Source: Aminobacter sp. AP02 (GTDB taxonomy: Bacteria > Pseudomonadota > Alphaproteobacteria > Rhizobiales > Rhizobiaceae). From it: a stretch of 64,000 nt of DNA. The notes under the pieces were generated by a model, which saw only the letters and a list, made by a program, of their open reading frames with translations, was not told where the DNA came from and did no database searches. Shown here one piece after another: positions 61,188 through 64,000 of the stretch; the first letter of the stretch is position 1; every line of letters begins with the position of its first letter. Location of the stretch: assembly GCF_003148805.1 (NCBI RefSeq), contig NZ_QGGX01000010.1:1-64000 (forward strand), given 5' to 3'. Both the position numbers and the translations under genes were made by a program.

Positions 61188-62552
61188 ATGCCGGTCGAAC
61201 TGCTCGACACCACGCCCTCCGACACGCTGCCGATCCACCTCGTGGCCAAGGATGGCCTCGAAAACGCCGGTCTCGCCCCCGAAATACTCGCCTGGGCCAA
61301 TGCCAACAGGTTTGCCGGCGAGATGGGCAAGGTGCTGGCGGTTCCTGGTGCCAACGGCCACCTTGCAGGCGCTTTGTTCGGGACCGGTCAGAGCGAAAAC
61401 GGACTTGCCTTTGGTGCGCTCGCCCGCAACTTGCCCGAAGGTGCCTGGCATTTTGCGACCCAGCCTGCTCAACCCGAACTGGCCGCTCTTGGCGTCGCGC
61501 TGGGCGGTTATGCCTTCACCCGCTATGGCAAGAAATCGGGGAGGGAACTCGGGCTCACTGTGCCCGCGGGCGTCGATGCCGCGCGATTGAAACGCATCGT
61601 CGAGTCGGTTTTCCTAGTCCGCGACCTCGTCAACACCCCGACCAACGACATGGGGCCATCGGCACTCGAAGCCGCGGTCAGGGCGCTGGCAAGCGCGCAT
61701 GGCGCCGAACTCAGCGTGACCATCGGCGACGATCTGCTCAAGCACAATTTCCCGATGATCCATGCCGTCGGCCGCGCCTCCGACGATGCCCCGCGCCTCA
61801 TCGACATGACATGGGGGCAAAGCGATGCCCCGAAGATCACGCTCGTCGGCAAGGGCGTGTGCTTCGACACCGGCGGCCTCGACATCAAGCCGCCGTCGAG
61901 CATGCTCTTGATGAAGAAGGACATGGGCGGCGCGGCCAATGTGCTCGGTCTCGCCTCGATGATCATGGCGGCCAAGCTCAACGTCAGGCTGCGTGTGCTC
62001 ATCCCGGCGGTGGAAAACTCGATCTCGGCCAACGCCTTTCGGCCCGGCGACGTGCTGCAAAGCCGCAAGGGCATCACGGTTGAAATCGGCAACACCGACG
62101 CCGAAGGGCGCCTCGTGCTGGCAGATGCGCTCGCACTCGCCGACGAGGAGCAGCCGGCTATGCTGATCGACATGGCGACGCTCACGGGTGCCGCGCGCGT
62201 GGCGCTTGGACCGGATCTGCCACCCTTCTACACTGACGACGAGGCGCTTGCCGCCGACTTGTCGGCCGCTTCGGTGGCGGTCGAGGATCCGATCTGGCGC
62301 ATGCCGCTGTGGAAGCCCTATGACGCGAAGCTGTCGTCGAAGATCGCCGACATGAACAACGTCACCACGGACGGTTTTGCCGGTTCGATTACGGCTGCCC
62401 TGTTCCTCAAGCGTTTTGTCGAAAAGACCACCAGCTGGGCGCATTTCGACATCTTTGCCTGGAACCCGACCGACCGCCCGCACGGTCCGATCGGCGGCGA
62501 GGCACAGGCCATCCGCGCGCTGGAAAAGGTGATCTCGGCGCGATTTGGGTGA
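61188..62552 (+). CDS. Leucyl aminopeptidase family protein (M17)
   Basis: 454-residue dizinc aminopeptidase. The active-site block KGVCFDTGGLDIKPPSSMLLMKKDMGG contains the metal-binding Lys and Asp, and the M17 signature is NTDAEGRLVLADAL. The ATG at 61188 (MPVELLDTTPSD) has AAGGAAG 5 nt upstream; an ATG at 61146 is an alternative but would overlap the CtrA-like site region. Divergent from tadD. Confidence 0.93.
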   Translation: MPVELLDTTPSDTLPIHLVAKDGLENAGLAPEILAWANANRFAGEMGKVLAVPGANGHLAGALFGTGQSENGLAFGALARNLPEGAWHFATQPAQPELAALGVALGGYAFTRYGKKSGRELGLTVPAGVDAARLKRIVESVFLVRDLVNTPTNDMGPSALEAAVRALASAHGAELSVTIGDDLLKHNFPMIHAVGRASDDAPRLIDMTWGQSDAPKITLVGKGVCFDTGGLDIKPPSSMLLMKKDMGGAANVLGLASMIMAAKLNVRLRVLIPAVENSISANAFRPGDVLQSRKGITVEIGNTDAEGRLVLADALALADEEQPAMLIDMATLTGAARVALGPDLPPFYTDDEALAADLSAASVAVEDPIWRMPLWKPYDAKLSSKIADMNNVTTDGFAGSITAALFLKRFVEKTTSWAHFDIFAWNPTDRPHGPIGGEAQAIRALEKVISARFG

Positions 62553-62571
62553 GACGGGCGCCGGCTCCTCG

Positions 62572-62620
62572 CCTCAACGTAGCGGGGGGCCGGGTCCTGA
62601 ATTTTGGGGTGACGTTGAGG
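62572..62620 (+). terminator. Long-range stem after the aminopeptidase gene
   Basis: CCTCAACGT (62572-62580) and ACGTTGAGG (62612-62620) are perfect complements across 31 nt, starting 20 bp past the stop. No T-run; weak evidence for termination. Confidence 0.3.
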
Positions 62621-62658
62621 GGGCATTGCGGTTGCGCCGCCTTGCCCTTGCCTCAAAG

Positions 62659-62676
62659 TCTCATTTGAATGAAACG
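62659..62676. promoter_or_regulatory. 18-bp imperfect palindrome upstream of the MarR-like gene
   Basis: GTCTCATTTGAATGAAAC has 5-2-5 core symmetry (TCATT-TG-AATGA) and matching GT/AC ends. It lies 33 bp before the regulator's ATG; a typical place for an autoregulatory MarR operator. Confidence 0.4.
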
Positions 62677-62708
62677 GAACCGAAACAATTAGCGTGGATG
62701 CTGGCTTC

Positions 62709-63059
62709 ATGCCGATCGCGTTGCGTCCTAGCCAGTCATTGAGATTGTTGCAGCAATTTACCCTGTCCGAGGTGCGTGACGACGCGCCCGACTTGACGCT
62801 GCGCCAGATGGCGATCCTTCTCACCATATATCTCGACCCGCCGCCACACACCGTGCGCGGGCTGGCCGCCCGGCTCGGCGTCAGCAAGCCGGTCATCACC
62901 CGCGCGCTCGACACGATGGGCGCGCTCAAGCTGGTGTCGCGCCACCGCGACCAACTCGACAAGCGCAACGTCCTGATCCGGCGCACTGTCGAAGGGGCGC
63001 TCTATGTCGAGCGCCTGGGCGATGCTATCATTGCCAAAGCAATGGAGCTTCCGATTTGA
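62709..63059 (+). CDS. MarR-type winged-helix regulator
   Basis: A 116-residue DNA-binding protein with a winged helix (LTLRQMAILLTIYLDPPPHTV, then LAARLGVSKPVITRALDTMG recognition helix, and the wing RHRDQLDKRNVLI). The ATG at 62709 (MPIALRPSQSL) is preferred; a GTG 15 bp upstream is possible. Its stop overlaps the start of the NlpC/P60 gene by 4 bp, so the two are coupled and it probably controls it. Effector unknown. Confidence 0.85.
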   Translation: MPIALRPSQSLRLLQQFTLSEVRDDAPDLTLRQMAILLTIYLDPPPHTVRGLAARLGVSKPVITRALDTMGALKLVSRHRDQLDKRNVLIRRTVEGALYVERLGDAIIAKAMELPI

Positions 63060-63916
63060 CCGCCCGAGACAGCCGCCTTCACGCCTTCCGCCCGGACCTT
63101 GCCGATGCCCGCCTTGAGGGCGAAGTCGCAGCGGAGAGATTTGTCTCTGGGCGCCCGGCGCGCATTTCCGTGCCGGTTGCCGACGTCCGCAAGGCGCCGC
63201 GCCCTGATGCCGGCGTCAACACGCAGCTGCTCTATGGCGACGACGTCCTGGTCTTCGAGGAGGCCGAAGGTTTTGCCTGGCTCCAAGCCGAGCGCGACGG
63301 TTATGTCGGTTACGTCTCTGCGGGCGACCTTGCTCCGCGCGGGCCTGTGCCGACCCATGTCGTCACGGCCCTTCGCACCTTCGTCTACCCCGGCCCCGAC
63401 ATGAAGCTGCCGCGCAGTTCGGTCTTGTCGCTGGGCGCGCGTGTGGCAATCACCGGTTATGCCGAAACGCGCGGCACCGGCTACGCATTGCTGGCTTCGG
63501 GAGAGGCGCTCGTCACCCAGCACCTCGCACCGGTCGAAGCCAAGGCCGGCGATTTCGTTTCGGTCGCAGAACGGCTGATCGACACGCCATATCTCTGGGG
63601 CGGCTTCAGCGCCTTCGGGATCGATTGTTCCGGGCTGGTGCAACTGTCGATGCGCATGGCTGGACGCAATGTGCTGCGCGATTCCGACATGCAGGAGGCT
63701 TCGCTCGGCACGCAAGTAGACGCGGGCGCCGATTTTTCGAGACTTCGGCGCGGTGACCTCGTCTTCTGGAAGGGCCATGTCGCCATCATGACCGACGCCG
63801 AGATGATGATCCACGCCAACGGCCATACAATGACCGTTGCCCGCGAGGGCCTGCGCGAGGCCATCGACCGCATTGGCTACCTCTATGGTGGCCCGACGGC
63901 TTTCAGGCGGCCTTAG
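63056..63916 (+). CDS. NlpC/P60 family cell-wall peptidase
   Basis: 286-residue C40 peptidase cutting peptidoglycan stem peptides or related bonds. N-terminal SH3-like domain (about 35-155, RISVPVADVRKAPRPDAGV), then the NlpC/P60 domain (about 165-275) with catalytic C191 (GIDCSGLVQ), H241 (GHVAIM) and H253 (HANGH). No signal peptide, so it may act in the cytosol or be exported by another route. The TTG start overlaps the regulator's stop. Confidence 0.92.
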   Translation: MTARDSRLHAFRPDLADARLEGEVAAERFVSGRPARISVPVADVRKAPRPDAGVNTQLLYGDDVLVFEEAEGFAWLQAERDGYVGYVSAGDLAPRGPVPTHVVTALRTFVYPGPDMKLPRSSVLSLGARVAITGYAETRGTGYALLASGEALVTQHLAPVEAKAGDFVSVAERLIDTPYLWGGFSAFGIDCSGLVQLSMRMAGRNVLRDSDMQEASLGTQVDAGADFSRLRRGDLVFWKGHVAIMTDAEMMIHANGHTMTVAREGLREAIDRIGYLYGGPTAFRRP

Positions 63917-63948
63917 AGCGCCGTGCGTCCGTAATTCATTGAATCTTC

Positions 63949-63994
63949 GCATCGTGCTTTCCGGAAATCGATTCCGATTTCCGGGCTGATGCGC
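63949..63994. repeat. Dispersed imperfect palindrome, copy 2
   Basis: About 46 bp from GCATCGTG to CTGATGCGC, matching 9726-9769 with few differences; the central palindrome reads TCCGGAAATCG/CGATTTCCGG. It follows the NlpC/P60 gene and reaches almost to the window end. Confidence 0.65.
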
Positions 63995-64000
63995 CAGGCC

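Overview
The window is ordinary chromosomal DNA of a high-GC alphaproteobacterium of the Hyphomicrobiales (rhizobia), most likely Phyllobacteriaceae (Mesorhizobium/Aminobacter-like). The evidence is the gene order lnt-praR/phrR-metK-trmB, rimP-nusA-ylxR-infB-rbfA-truB-rpsO-pnp, fabI-fabB-fabA next to irr, and mutM-echA-rpsT-dnaA-dnaN-recF. The genus is an inference. I see no insertion sequence, prophage, CRISPR array, tRNA or rRNA.

Layout. 1-1158 is the C-terminal half of malate synthase G. 1293-11903 is a co-directional housekeeping run: tsaB, rimI, plsC, miaB, phoH, ybeY, a CorC-like CBS protein, lnt, the XRE regulator praR/phrR, metK and trmB. A composite inverted repeat (11929-12102) separates this from a carboxylate uptake and sensing locus (12124-18655): a TctD/TctE-type two-component system, a divergent orphan solute-binding protein with no ABC permease or ATPase beside it, and the tripartite tricarboxylate transporter tctCBA. 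A short DUF1127-like gene follows on the minus strand.

19298-30507 is the transcription/translation/RNA-decay cluster rimP-nusA-ylxR-infB-rbfA-truB, then a CorA transporter, rpsO and pnp, followed by an rsmC-like methyltransferase. On the minus strand are a twice-frameshifted bestrophin-like (DUF4239) pseudogene, an EAL protein whose GGDEF half is degenerate, and the unsaturated fatty-acid genes fabA-fabB-fabI, divergent from the haem/iron regulator irr. 37676-48998 holds an SH3-domain exported protein, a D-2-hydroxyacid dehydrogenase, and a long minus-strand run from deoB and mutM through echA, rpsT, dnaA, dnaN and recF to moeB and a GNAT gene. An 835-bp AT-richer gene-free segment lies between rpsT and dnaA.

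49085-61053 is a complete tad/cpa (Flp type IVb pilus) locus. Two TadE-like pseudopilins and a stand-alone secretin-N-domain protein lie on the minus strand, pilA-cpaABCDEF-tadBC on the plus strand, and tadD on the minus strand at the far end. Its promoter regions carry TTAAC-type elements resembling CtrA sites, so the pilus is probably tied to the cell cycle (inference). The window ends with an M17 aminopeptidase, a MarR-type regulator overlapping an NlpC/P60 peptidase gene, and a dispersed palindromic repeat that also occurs upstream of metK.

No wholly new system is evident. The best leads are the solute-binding-protein plus TctDE sensing module, the shared CtrA-like elements around the tad locus, the terminator-like hairpin in front of rimP, and the large rpsT-dnaA intergenic region.
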